Both the position numbers and the translations under genes were made by a program. A DNA stretch of 64,000 bases. Origin: Sorghum bicolor. Taxonomy: Eukaryota; Streptophyta; Magnoliopsida; Poales; Poaceae. The stretch lies in assembly GCF_000003195.3 (NCBI RefSeq), contig NC_012873.2:1325894-1389893 (forward strand), written 5' to 3'. Below are positions 22,066 through 32,714 of the stretch, in pieces; positions within the stretch are counted from its first letter, which is position 1; each line of letters begins with the position of its first letter. Under the pieces are notes generated by a model that did not search any database, had not been told where the DNA came from, and worked only from the letters and a program-made list of their open reading frames with translations.

Positions 22066-24955
22066 TTAATTCTGATCTCTGTTTTGACAGGTTTTTCGTG
22101 TCATTGTAGCCCAGTTCACAGCCACTTGCACGTAAACCCAGTCATACATGTGGTCCGTAAATGAGAAGCAAATGATTCTCCATTTTCTCTTGAACAAGAG
22201 GGCAATGAAGACTATCCAAAGACCCATAACACATCCTATGCCCATGCCGAGGTATAAGGAAACTTCTTTCTCTTCAGGGCCACTCGGAGCCGTGTCAGTT
22301 GCTGAACAATTGTTGGGGAGAGGTGGACCGCAGAGACCTGGGTTGCCAATATAGCTGGATGCCTGGTTCTCCAGAGTTCTCAGTTGATTCCCAGATGGTA
22401 TCTGCCCAGTTAAATCATTATAGGACAAGTTCAAGCTGACCAGTGATGTTAGGTCAGACAAACTGTTAGGGATTTCACCAGAGAGCTCATTATGAGATAG
22501 ATCAAAAGATTCTAGCGCAAGTAGTCCCCCAATACTTGAGGGGATTCTGCTGCTGAGATGATTCCATGACAAGTTCAAGTTTCTCAGTGCAATGAGCAGC
22601 CCAACTTCTTCAGGTATTTGCCCTGTTAAACTGTTGCAAGACAAATCAATGCTTACCATGTAAGCAATTCCACTTGCAAATTCAAGCTGTTGACCTTTGG
22701 TGACCACTAATAAACTATCAGTTCGTACAGGTCTGTACAGGAAAACACCAACAAATCCAGTGTTGGTAACACTGAAAAGTGCACTATTGTTATTGGGAGT
22801 ATGAGCCATAGCTTCCAGGTTTCCAAGTGACAGTGGTATGTTCCCTGTGAAGTTGTTACATGCAAGGTCTAGATATTGAAGCCCCTTCATCCTAGTGATT
22901 TGGATGGGAATGCCACCAGAAAACATATTTGAGCGTAGCCGTAAAAACGACAAATCCGATGAAATTTCCCCAATCCATGATGGTATGCTCCCAGAAAATT
23001 TATTGTATGCTAGATCAAGAAATTTTAACTGTTTACAACTCTGAAGAAACAAAGGGAATGTTCCTGAAAGGTTGTTGCTATTCAAGTTGAGCAACTGAAT
23101 AGTTGATGCTTCAGACCCATGAAGGCAATTGGGCAATGTCTCGTTTAGTAGGTTTTCTGATAGGTCCAGAAATTTCAACTGTTGCAACTGAAGCAAGGAG
23201 CAAGGAATGGTTCCAGAAATCGAATTATTGAAGAGAAGTAGTGTTCCCAGCATTGGTGCCCCAATATCCGATGGCAGTTTGCCTGATATATTGTTTTCAG
23301 AGAGGTCTAAGTAGTATAGATTGTTTGGAAGTTTAGGAATCGGGCCAACAAGTTGGTTAGAACTGATGTCCAATGAAGATACTCTCAAACTGCCGAAATA
23401 TGTGGGAAGCCTGCCAACAAGCTGATTTCTTGACAAATCCAAAACACTGATAGTACTTAAAGTCGCAGTCCAAAACTCATCAGGTATGTAATCATTTATG
23501 CTTGTGTTTGAAATATCTAGTGTGTTAATTGGCTGACTGCTGAGCCATGCTGGAAATTGAGGCCCTAGCACACAAGAGCTAAAGCCAGCTGAAATTAATC
23601 TGAATGGGGTGTTCCATGTATTCTCTACCCGCAAAGTCAAGGAATTATCAGATATCCAGAGATGTTGTAGAGAAGACATATTTGTAAAATGATCTTCAGT
23701 GATTATACCCTGCAGGTTATTTGAGCTTAGCCACAGCTCTTCCAAATTTATGAGTTTCCGTATTGCAACAGGTATATCTCCTGACAGATGATTGTGTTGG
23801 ATCCAAAGACTTGTCAAACTGCTAAACTCCCCAATCAGAGGTGGCAAGCTCCCTGTCAAATTGTTATAATTCAAGAAGAGTTGTTGCAACCCTTGCTTTG
23901 GCAACCTACGCAGTAGTTCTGCTATGTCCATGCTGATGAAGTTCTTCGATAGTTGCAGGGTTTGTATTTTCTTTAGAGTCCCTATGGTGGATGGCAAAGG
24001 GCCAGTGATGCTGTTATTGTAAAGATTCAAATATTGTAGGGAGGTCAAGTTACCAATTGTGTCAGGGATAGGACCTTGGATTCCGCTGTCATAAGCCCAA
24101 AAGATTCCAGAACAAGTTCTTGGCTCCAAGAGACGAATAAAATGAGTTGGAACGGAGATAGAGGTTTTCAAGGGATGTTAGGTTGACATGCAACGGGGCA
24201 GGAATGATGTTCTGAAGTCCACAGGAACTTAGATCAAGGTCCGACAGAGATGAAAGCATGTTGATGGCATGAGCCCAATCGATGACTGTGCTGAGGTTCA
24301 CCCCATACATACTGAGTGACTGTAGCTTGCCAAGGCGTGTCACCCAGGCAAGATCAGTGGCGTACAAACTTTGTGAAGTTTCTTCGTTGTATATAGTAAG
24401 CTCAAGCAAATTTGAGAGGTTGCCTAGGTGCGGAGGGATTCGCCCACCGAAATTTGAATAGCTAAGGTCAAGATACATCAAGCTTCTGATGGCACCGATG
24501 AGCTCTGGGATTGGTCTACCACCAAAGTTGTTCCAGGAGAGGTCCAATTTCTGTAAGTGTCGTAAAGAAAGCAAGGACGAGCTCACCTCGCCTCCTATGG
24601 TTCCCAGTCCCACAGACTGTTTGGCGTCAGGATCCTTGCTGTTGATCTGGAGCTGGATGACATGGCCGGTTCGGTTGCTGCACTGAATGCCACTCCACCG
24701 GCAGCAGTCTTGCCCTGCTTGCCAAGACGACAGGTAGTTGCCCGGATCTGTGAGGCCAGCTTTGAGGACAAGCAGGGCATCACGCTCTCGGGGGATGCAG
24801 AGAGTGCTTGGTGGGAGTGCAGGTGCAGGTGCAGGCGCTGCTGGGGCTGATGAGCTTTGCTGGGCAACGACGAGGAGGCAACACATGGAAAGAATTATTA
24901 CTGTAACTTGGATCAAGTGCCTGGCCATTTTTGGATTGCGCACAGCCATGGCCAT
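22066..24955 (-). CDS. LRR receptor-like protein (RLP), frame broken once
   Basis: Cf/HcrVf-type receptor-like proteins are plasma-membrane LRR proteins without a kinase, usually in immunity or development. The first open frame (24955 to a stop near 24090) has a signal peptide ending near LLVVAQ, the LRR N-cap (CIPRERDALLVLKAG, DCCRWSGIQC) and the first repeats. The second (to 22066) has about 20 further LRRs of the LxGxIP type, the cap NPGLCGPPLPNNCS, an acidic EEKEVS segment, a membrane span (MGLWIVFIALLF) and a basic cytosolic tail ending NRDQN. The frames meet at about 24085-24110: SLGAKNLFWNLLGL runs into a stop, while YDSGIQGPIPDTIGN continues in another frame, as if one base were missing. 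There is no good intron there. It is either a pseudogene, an allelic defect or a sequence error. Confidence 0.8.
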
Positions 24956-25692
24956 GGGCTAGCTTCCTCTGGGGTCTATCTATCTTCCTTTCTATCAGGA
25001 GAGTTTCAATTAGTCTTTAATTTGCAGGTATGTGTTTCTTCATGCATTGAGGCAGAAACTGAGGATAGGTGGTGGGGGGTATATGTAGTTGAACCAGTCA
25101 TTCCTTTTTTTTCTTTTTGATGAAACAGGAAGGGAAAACACCCCTACTGATGTAGCAATGTGGCCACCAGTGATTTAAGTTCAAGTATAAAATACACCGG
25201 CAGATCTTAAACTTGGCCAAGAGTGTCGTATAGACAGGGGCGAAGCTACATAGATGACAGTGGGTGCAGATGCACCACCCAAAATTTATGAAAACAATAG
25301 ATTTTTGTAAAGTTTCATCATATATGTACCCCGTATAATACAAATCTATACACCCACAAGGCAAGTGCACCACCATCTAATTTGCTCTAGCACTGCGTAT
25401 AGATCTCTAAAGTCTAAACTCCCAAAATACACGTCATGGTCACTAAAGTTTCTTTTGACTCGGCTAATTCCATGCCGTGTTCTTATTGTATAATGACCGA
25501 AGAAAACAGACAATGTCTGCAAGAAATGGCCCCTTCTTGACGTGGTTGACGAAAAGATTCAAGAAGAAATTTCTTCTCAATCAATTGATGCCGATTGTGC
25601 TTTTTATGTGGATGCAACTTCATACCCAACTTTATGTGCATGGACTTCGATAGTGCCTAGACTATTCTAGACCATGAATGTTGCCAAATTTT

Positions 25693-25940
25693 CTTTATGT
25701 ACTTATTGCCCTCACACTATGAGTCCAGTGCGGTCTTTGTCAGTTTCCAACGAACGACACCAGCAATTACTCGGAAGCACCCGGAATTCCAACCGGATGT
25801 CAGATCCTTTGACAAACTTTATGTACTTATTGCCCTCACACTATGAGTCCAGTGCGGTCTTTGTCAGTTTCCAACTGACGACACCAGCAATTACTCGGAA
25901 GCACCCGGAATTCCAACCGGATGTCAGATCCTTTGACAAA
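25693..25940. repeat. 124-bp tandem duplication
   Basis: The copies at 25693-25816 and 25817-25940 each start CTTTATGTACTTATTGCCC and end CAGATCCTTTGACAAA. They differ at only a few positions (for example CGAACGAC against CTGACGAC), which suggests a recent event. Confidence 0.95.
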
Positions 25941-25961
25941 GTTTGGCTTATTTCTATATAG

Positions 25962-26262
25962 GGGGTGTTTAGTTCCTATTTCTTTTTTTTAAAAAAAATT
26001 GGATTTTAGTCTATCATTTTATAAAATAAAACTAAACATCATGTAAAAAAATTGACAAAACGATAGTTATTTTCCATTTTGGATTTTGGCCTCGACGGGC
26101 AAAAAAAACCCAAAATGAGCCTCAAGAGGTTTTATGACAACAATAAATTCTGTATTTTGAATGGAACTAAATATGACCCTGAAAATTTTGGCATTTTGCA
26201 TTTCATCACTTCAAAGTAGTCGGCATTTTGTATTTTGGATTCTATGAGGAACTAAACACCCC
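25962..26262. mobile_element. MITE with GGGGTGTTTAGT ends (301 bp)
   Basis: The left end GGGGTGTTTAGTTCCT is the exact inverse of the right end AGGAACTAAACACCCC. ATAG on each side (25958-25961 and 26263-26266) may be the target duplication. Confidence 0.75.
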
Positions 26263-27235
26263 ATAGATATAGGGGGGATTTTTTAGAATTGCTTTAGTGC
26301 ACGTCTTTTGGAAATTTGTACGCGTAAAGCAAGTCAGCAGTAATTATATATTTATGTCGGTGGTTTGCAACGGAATCCATAAACATGTCATCGCTAACTA
26401 AATAGTTGATTTTCGATGTGATCTTAGCTTGGATGTTTAAAAGAAATACGACGCACATGATTGATTTTTGATATTTTTTTTTCAGAGGTCGTTTTATGTC
26501 TTATTATTGCCATGTCATAAAAATGCCTATGACTAATAATATAAATAAAATTCACATGAAATTCTCACTAAGACTGACCTTAGTAGACAGTGAGAGACAA
26601 GTCGCTCATTAAAAATTGCTAGTCGGGTTTGCGTACATGTATAAGTGTACGTACATGTCGAGCGTCTATATTTATACTCGTGTAATTCAAAAAAAAATGT
26701 TACAGTTATTTTTGACCAATGGTAAAAAAAAAACAAGAAACAAACAAAACAGAAATGACGGCTGCCCTAATGAGGATGAGGTTCTCTCGTCGGCCCAGCC
26801 GCCATAGTTGGCGATGGCCCCGGCCCGATAATTTGGTGCGCTTTATTATCTGGTTGTGTGGTGTTGTGGTTTACTCCGTTCTTTGCGCTTATTATATAGA
26901 GCTAGGATCTGGGAGGTACCATTTGGAAGCGGATCACGACGTACGTCTTGTTGGCATGGCATAAAAATATTTTAGACCGTATCAGAATGATACGAATACG
27001 AGGGCCGTGCCGTGTCTAGAATGCAGGGAACACGAAACCCACGTCCTTGTGACATCATGAGGGGAGAGCCATATGAGCAGATAGACTCGCTAGCTAAGGC
27101 TGCTCTACTCTGATTTGCATGTAGTGCTGGTACTACAGCAAGAAAACCCTAAAGCCAAAAAAAAGATAATCTAAATCTAAAAGTGGAGAAAGAACTGAAA
27201 AGCTTGAAGCCAAAAGAAGTGTACTGCTGGCACCA

Positions 27236-27600
27236 CAGAAAGAACTGAAAATCCTGAAGTCAGTTTTTTTAGAAGAAATCAAAATTAAAAAAAAATAGAG
27301 GAAGAAGTGAAACGGGAAGGGGAAAAATCTAAATAAAAAATAGAGGAAGAAACTGAAAATCTTGAAGTCAGCTTTTTTAGAAGAAATCAAAATTTTAAAA
27401 AAAAAATAGAGGAAGAAGTGAAACGGGAAGGGGAAAAATCTAAATAAAAAGTAGAGGAAGAAACTGAAAATCCTGAAGTCAGTTTTTTTAGAAGAAATCA
27501 AAATTAAAAAAAATAGAGGAAGAAGTGAAACGGGAAGGGGAAAAATCTAAATAAAAAATAGAGGAAGAAGTGAAATCTAAATAAAAAATAGAGGAAGAAG
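27236..27600. repeat. A-rich tandem array, period about 110 bp
   Basis: Units contain GAAGTCAGTTTTTTTAGAAG, then AAATCAAAATT, AGAGGAAGAAGTGAAACGGG and AAAAATCTAAATAAA; GAAGAAATC recurs near 27272, 27380 and 27491. About three full units end in shortened copies just before tRNA-Ala. The long minus-strand frame across it (Phe/Leu-rich) is a by-product of the repeat. Confidence 0.85.
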
Positions 27601-27630
27601 TGAAAAGGGACGGAAAAAAATATCAGAAAT

Positions 27631-27703
27631 TGGAGATGCGGGGTATCGATCCCCGTACCTCTCGCATGCTAAGCGAGCGCTCTACCATCTGAGCTACATC
27701 CCC
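27631..27703 (-). tRNA. tRNA-Ala (anticodon AGC)
   Basis: The minus strand reads GGGGATGTAGCTCAGATGG at the 5' end, an anticodon arm with loop TTAGCAT, the T arm GGGGATCGATACCCC, and a 3' acceptor strand CATCTCC with discriminator A. The cloverleaf pairs, and CCA is not encoded, as expected for a nuclear gene. Internal A and B boxes of the pol III promoter are present (TAGCTCAGATGG, GGATCGATACC). Confidence 0.95.
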
Positions 27704-27789
27704 AGATTTGTTAATGGTACAAGTAACACACTACTTGAACGTAGAAACAACATCAGCAGTCAATTTGTTCTTCATGCATTGCAACACCG

Positions 27790-27935
27790 TCCAGTCAATT
27801 GGTGTCAGCTATAGAAGACTCCGGCTCCGGTGGCCGGGCCGCTGCCATTGCCACCGCGCGTATGACCACTGTGTCCCGGCACTACTTCGGCGGCAGCGCG
27901 TCCAAGCACCCCCACAACGACCTTCTAGGTGGCGG
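27790..27935 (+). pseudogene. Duplicated first exon of the METTL23-like methyltransferase
   Basis: The segment encodes GGRAAAIATARMTTVSRHYF and GGSASKHPHND, closely matching exon 1 of the intact gene 1 kb downstream (MTTVSRHYFGGSASERHHD). It lacks the following splice donor and the remaining exons. Right after it comes mevalonate kinase sequence, so it looks like the broken front of a duplicated gene. Confidence 0.75.
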
Positions 27936-27960
27936 TTGCCTTGCTGCTGCTGGTGCCCTA

Positions 27961-28345
27961 TGGAGTCCAGGAACCCAGTCAAAATGCTTATTACTGATAC
28001 AAGAGTTGGTAGGAACACAAAGGCCCTGGTTGCTGGTGTGTCTGAAAGAGCATCTAGGCATCCAGATGCTATATATGGCTTCTGTCTGCCATGCAGTGAA
28101 CTCTATTAGTGAAGAGCTTTCAAAGCATTGTTGAGTTAGCGGCCGAGGATGAAATAGCCATCACCTCTAACGAGGATAAGCTAGCAGAGCTTATGGAGAT
28201 GAACCAAGGTTTGCTTCAGTGCCTGGGAGTCAACATTCTTCTATAAAAACTGTGCTGCGAAGCACTCTGAAATATAGCCTGGTTTCAAAGCTAACTGGAG
28301 CTGGTGGCGGTGCATGGCTGTGTGTTGACTCTAATGCCGACATGT
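27961..28345 (+). pseudogene. Mevalonate kinase retro-pseudogene fragment
   Basis: Mevalonate kinase phosphorylates mevalonate in the cytosolic isoprenoid pathway. Conceptual pieces in changing frames match its C-terminal half: NPVKMLITDTRVGRNTKALV, then GVSERASRHPDA, MASVCHAVNSISEELSK, ELAAEDEIAITSNEDKLAEL, MEMNQGLLQCLGV and YSLVSKLTGAGGG. There are no introns between pieces, small insertions shift the frame (for example extra ATAT after CATCCAGATGCT), and a stop lies after the CLGV segment. Loss of introns points to a processed copy of an mRNA. The 5' half and the last part are missing, and no poly(A) tract was seen. Confidence 0.85.
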
Positions 28346-28803
28346 ATCCTTCTTTTTTATATCCCCTAATTGCATCTTTTCCTTCATGGTTTTATACAAA
28401 ATAAACACCATACAACTTAGCGTGTGATTTCTGTTAATCTTTAACATTTCAACTCAAAGCTTTTCAGAAATCTGGGCCTTATATGCATTAATAAAGAATC
28501 TTACAGGATAGGAACTTCAGAACTACAATGGCCTGTCTTGTACACCCTCTGTTTAAAATCGTAGACCTTTGTCGTAAGACAAATTTCTTTAACTTGGAAT
28601 GGACAGCTCATTACTTAATACTCCCTTCATCCAATTTATAAGTCATTCCAATAATCTTGTAAAGTTTGACGCCACGGTGACAATGACACCACGGACAGCC
28701 AATTGAGCTTCAAAAAATGCGACCCATCGTCGCTTCACCAGGCACCAGCGCGTCCCCTAGCTCATCACGAGTCAACTGCTTGGACCTGTCACGAGGCAAC
28801 TGC

Positions 28804-30631
28804 ATGGAAGGCGGCGGCGGCGGCGGTGACCGGGCCGCTGCCACGCCCACGCGTATGACCACCGTATCGCGGCACTACTTCGGAGGCAGTGCGTCCGAGC
28901 GCCACCACGACCTCCGGGTCGACATCATCGAGGTACCGTACCCGCAGCCTGCCATCTCGTCCCTCTCCAGTCTCCACGCTCGCGTCGCATAGCTAGCCGA
29001 GAGCCACAGCTCCGCTCATATCTCATATGCTGGGGCCTGGGGCCGATCGTTTCGTCCGGACTGTCCTTACGACGTCTTTAAACCTCGATCGCGTCTAGGA
29101 GGTTGCCATTGCTGGTGGGCGGTGGCTGAAGGAATGCCCAGCAAGTGCTTGATAAATTGCTGCTAAGCCGCTTGCTGCCTGGTGGTGCTACACGAAGCAC
29201 GCGCCCTTGCTTTGGATTCTTTAGTTTTTACCCATGCTTCTCTTGCTGTGCTCTTGTGTCCTGACTTCCTTTTGGTTGGGTTTACATACAGAACATCGAA
29301 GAGGACTACGGCATGTTTGTCTGGCCATGCAGTGTCATTCTTGCAGAGTATGTCTGGCAGCAGAGATCACGGTTCTCTGCTTCCAGAGTTGTTGAGGTAC
29401 TACTACTTCCCATCTTTGTGTTTGTTCAACTTCCCATCCACCAGTCACCAACATTGTCCACTTGCTATTGTCACCAAGTGTAAATGGCAGTTCACTCTTC
29501 ACTGAAAAACTTAGCTCAATACTTGCTCGTATGTCCCAAGGCCTTGGTATTATTCTCAATGTCTGAGGCTGAAAAATCCTCTCTTTATGGAATCCGGCAT
29601 TCCTATTCACGTACATTATTGTTGGACGGAACAATACTACAGTTATGCTCTTATCTAATTTTTGCACGTATCATTTGCAGCTTGGTGCGGGAACCTCACT
29701 GCCGGGATTAGTAGCTGCAAAGGTTGGAGCAGATGTAACACTAACAGACATTGCACAGAATACAGAAGTGAATTCCAATTCCAATCCATCTTAGGAATCC
29801 TTATCATTTCATCCTTGTCAGAGCTTCAGTATGGTTAATTTGCTCCTTGTTTTTACTGACTATAGGTACTAAACAACATCAGAAGCATATGTGCTCTCAA
29901 TAACGCCAGTTGTACTGTATGGTTTGATTTCACATACAGAGATTTACATGTTGCATCCCATGGAATTCAGAGAGCTTATCTTCGCAAAAACAAAAAAGAA
30001 AAAAAGAAGAATTCAGAGAGCTTAGGGTTAATCCATAACCATGCAGGTTTCAGGACTTACATGGGGAGACTGGGATGAAACGGTATTTGATTTACGTCCT
30101 GACATTATTCTTGGAGCTGATGTACTTTATGACTCATCAAGTGAGCTACCATTCTACTCTACCGTTTTCAGTCTATTACTGCTATTTCTTAAATGTGGAT
30201 GATCATTTGTGTCCCATCCATTCACTGAATACCTACCTATTTCCATTTGTATTTGTCATCATTTTGGCTGACTGACATACCACTGCATCTATTTTGGCAA
30301 GATTTTGATGATCTGTTCGCCACGGTGACCTTTCTTCTCGAAAATTCTTCTGGGGCGGTTTTCATAACCACATACCACAACCGCAGGTACCAACGAATCA
30401 TTTCATCCCTGTTGCACTTGGAAGAAGTGTGGCAAGCAAAAATTTTGATGAATCAGTTTCATTTCTCTACGCAGTGGTCATCATCTGATTGAGTTTTTGA
30501 TGGTCAAGTGGGGCTTGAAGTGTTTGAAACTCCTGGATGGTTTCTCCTTCCTCCCACCATGCAAGGCTGCTTCACTTCAGGGGAATATTCAGCTTGTTGA
30601 AATCACGCTTGACAAGGAAAAACATAAATGA
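28804..30631 (+). CDS. METTL23-like S-adenosylmethionine methyltransferase
   Basis: Member of the Methyltransf_16 family of protein (lysine/arginine) methyltransferases; the substrate is unknown in plants. Seven exons: 28804-28932, 29292-29396, 29681-29767, 29866-29916, 30047-30140, 30302-30386 and 30475-30631, 708 bases, 235 residues, all GT-AG. Motifs: MTTVSRHYFGG near the N-terminus, NIEEDYGMFVWPCSVILAEY, the SAM-binding motif VVELGAGTSLPGLVAAKVGA, an acidic motif DVTLTDIA, and GADVLYDSSNFDDLF, which is typical of this family. It ends LDKEKHK. The start is uncertain: an in-frame ATG lies at 28717 and another at residue 18 (MTTVSRHY). It is intact, unlike the upstream partial copy of exon 1. 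Confidence 0.9.
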
Positions 30632-30639
30632 CCCTGGGG

Positions 30640-31840
30640 TGAGGTGAGGGAGCTTATTTCATGGGTCAGAAAATCTGCAAGCGTATGTGATTCAGAATGA
30701 TTTATGCTTCGTGGGTTACACGTTTTACAGGAGTTGATGAAAAGCACATAGAAATAAAATGCCATATTTGGTCCTCTGCATACATGATGTAGCGAGCGGC
30801 TCCATGTCAATTCATCCATTTGGACTGTCATCACAAGGATTTTCTTTTTAATTTTAAAGAAGTCATCGGTTCGTTCTAACTGCGAAAAAAATGTAGATTG
30901 CCTAAAAAACGTGCAGAGATGCCCATCTGTTTATTCATGTGTTCGATGAGCTAAACACATATTTTTGCAGAACGAGCTTTTCTCAGCTTTTTTCAAAACC
31001 ATCTTTCTTTCTTTTTTCTTTTTCTTTTTTGCAAGAATTCCTTCTTTTTATGATGAAACCTTACAGGCTGAGTGAACAATATAGGTTGTTTGAAGTTTTC
31101 ACCATTTACTGTTGTTAGTGCACACAATTTCCAGCGTTGTCTCTCTTGCACAGGAATGGAAGTAACTTGCAAACAGTGGCGAATCCAGCTCGAGAAATGA
31201 CCTAGAACTTATGCTATAAAATTTTGGTGAACCAATGGCGACATAAGCCAACAAATTCCTTAAGTTGCTTAGGCAACATAATAATTTGACCAATATTGAA
31301 GTTTTCAGCATATATTTTCCACATCAAAATTAGAGAAGTTTGTTCCTTAAATTAAGAGAAGCCATACATACTAATACTAATAGTTCTAAACTGACTTTAC
31401 CAAATCATTCGATGATTCATCCTTAATCAAATTTTAAACAATTAGCTTTGTGAAAAAGTCAAATAAAAAATGAAAATACCTACAACCCCACGCAGTGAAT
31501 TAGCGAGAGAGACGATAGGGAAGTCAGAAGTCGAAAACAATGAGAAACATGAGAAATGTCGGTCGTATTCTTATTGCGCTTTGTGGGCCTGTGGTTTTTT
31601 ATATGGGCTGAAGCACACATGATGGCCCAAGACGTCTAAGTTGTCTTCAACCTCCGTCGGATACTCGAGGAGCATCTTCTTCCTTTGCTCTAATGTCTAA
31701 AATTTCTATGGGGGTGTCAGATCAGCCTCAAGAGGACCTAAGGCGGCTGACCTAGCTCGCCCTAGTGGTGGATCCACCTATGCTTGCAAATGCTGAGAAG
31801 AAAACAAATATTAACATAATTACAGAACTAAAGCATATAA
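30640..31840. other. Spacer between the methyltransferase and tRNA-Arg
   Basis: This holds the 3' flank of the methyltransferase gene, T-rich sequence near 31010, and the hAT-like MITE listed separately. No further gene is visible. Confidence 0.7.
31174..31782. mobile_element. hAT-like non-autonomous element (609 bp, 8-bp target duplication)
   Basis: CTTGCAAA is exactly repeated at 31166-31173 and 31783-31790. The ends CAGTGGCGAATCCAGC and (opposite strand) CATAGGTGGATCCACC form an imperfect 16-bp inverted repeat. An 8-bp duplication and CAGTGGCGGA-like ends are hallmarks of hAT elements. No transposase frame remains. Confidence 0.85.
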
Positions 31841-31843
31841 AAA

Positions 31844-31916
31844 GCGCCTGTAGCTCAGTGGATAGAGCGTCTGTTTCCTAAGCAGAAGGCCGTAGGTTCG
31901 ACCCCTACCTGGCGCG
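31844..31916 (+). tRNA. tRNA-Arg (anticodon CCT)
   Basis: It starts GCGCCTGTAGCTCAGTGGAT, has anticodon loop TTTCCTAA, T arm GTAGGTTCGACCCCTAC, and ends CTGGCGC plus discriminator G. One T-T mismatch in the acceptor stem also occurs, as far as I recall, in other plant tRNA-Arg(CCU) genes. A T-run at 31920-31927 serves as the pol III terminator. Confidence 0.95.
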
Positions 31917-32044
31917 GAATTTTTTTTATTTACTTTTTGCACACACTGCTGCAGCAATCTTTTTACTGTCCCATTTTGATTTTGTTTTGTTTTCTTTTTT
32001 TGTTTTTGCCGCAATCTTTTTACTGTCCTCACCTGTTATTAACA

Positions 32045-32140
32045 CAAGCCATCCCTGGCGCGGATTTTTATTTTTTATTTACTTTTTTCACACAATTACT
32101 GTCCTCACCTGCTATTAACACAAGCCATCCCTGGACCGGC
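32045..32140. repeat. Partial duplicate of the tRNA-Arg 3' end and its flank
   Basis: CCCTGGCGCGGATTTTTATT followed by TTATTTACTTTTT and CACACA repeats the end of tRNA-Arg plus its downstream flank (31909-31945). The phrase CTGTCCTCACCTG with TATTAACACAAGCCATCCCTGG also occurs twice (about 32023 and 32099). Confidence 0.75.
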
Positions 32141-32297
32141 TAAGACATAGGAGGGGAATAGAGGGTTTGATTACACAGACAAACATCGGAGCAATGTGAC
32201 CACACAAGACCAGACTGTGCAACAAGGCAGTAAACTCACCACCGCTTATATCCTTGACCTTGAGACCTTCACTAGAATTGAATCCATGCTCACTGTT

Positions 32298-32714
32298 GAG
32301 TATGGTAAAAAATATTCGGTATCGTGAAAACCCTTTACAAAATAAACCATATGTAGGAGTTTTCAAAAAAAAAAACTTCCACACTAATAGTACATCTATA
32401 TATAGATATGTGTTGTCACAAAATTTGAGATTCAAACTCGTTTTATAAAAAATATATGAAAATTACAAATTTCACTTGCATATGCACTAGAGGATACAAT
32501 TTTAGGAATTCTCGTGCATATGAAAATGAAATTTGTTATTTTCATAGAAATTGTTACAAAACGAGTTTGAATCTCAAATTTCGTGACCATTCACATCTAT
32601 AGATACAAATGGTATGCATAGTTTTAAATTTTTTGAAAACTCCAAAGTATGGTTTTAATGAGGTTTTCATGAATTACACGTAAGATGTGGTTTGCACCGA
32701 ATATTCTGCCACTC
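32298..32714. mobile_element. Long foldback (hairpin) element, 417 bp
   Basis: The two halves are inverted copies of each other around a loop near 32487-32512. Matching pieces include GAGATTCAAACTCGTTTT with AAAACGAGTTTGAATCTC, and GAGTTTTCAAAAA with TTTTTGAAAACTC. The outer ends are GAGTATGG and CCACTC, with ATATTCGGT in both arms. The RNA would form an almost full-length stem. No target duplication is obvious. Confidence 0.75.

Larger units (their letters stand above)
24960..27630. other. Intergenic repeats between the RLP and tRNA-Ala
   Basis: No gene recognised. It contains a fragment starting CAGGGGCGAAGCTAC at about 25235 (hAT-like end, no partner end seen), a 124-bp tandem duplication, a 301-bp MITE, an AT-rich stretch at 26270-27120, and an A-rich tandem array. 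Confidence 0.6.

Noticed and set aside
27133..27501. A 122-codon minus-strand frame rich in Phe and Leu
   Set aside because: It is the translation of an A-rich tandem repeat array.
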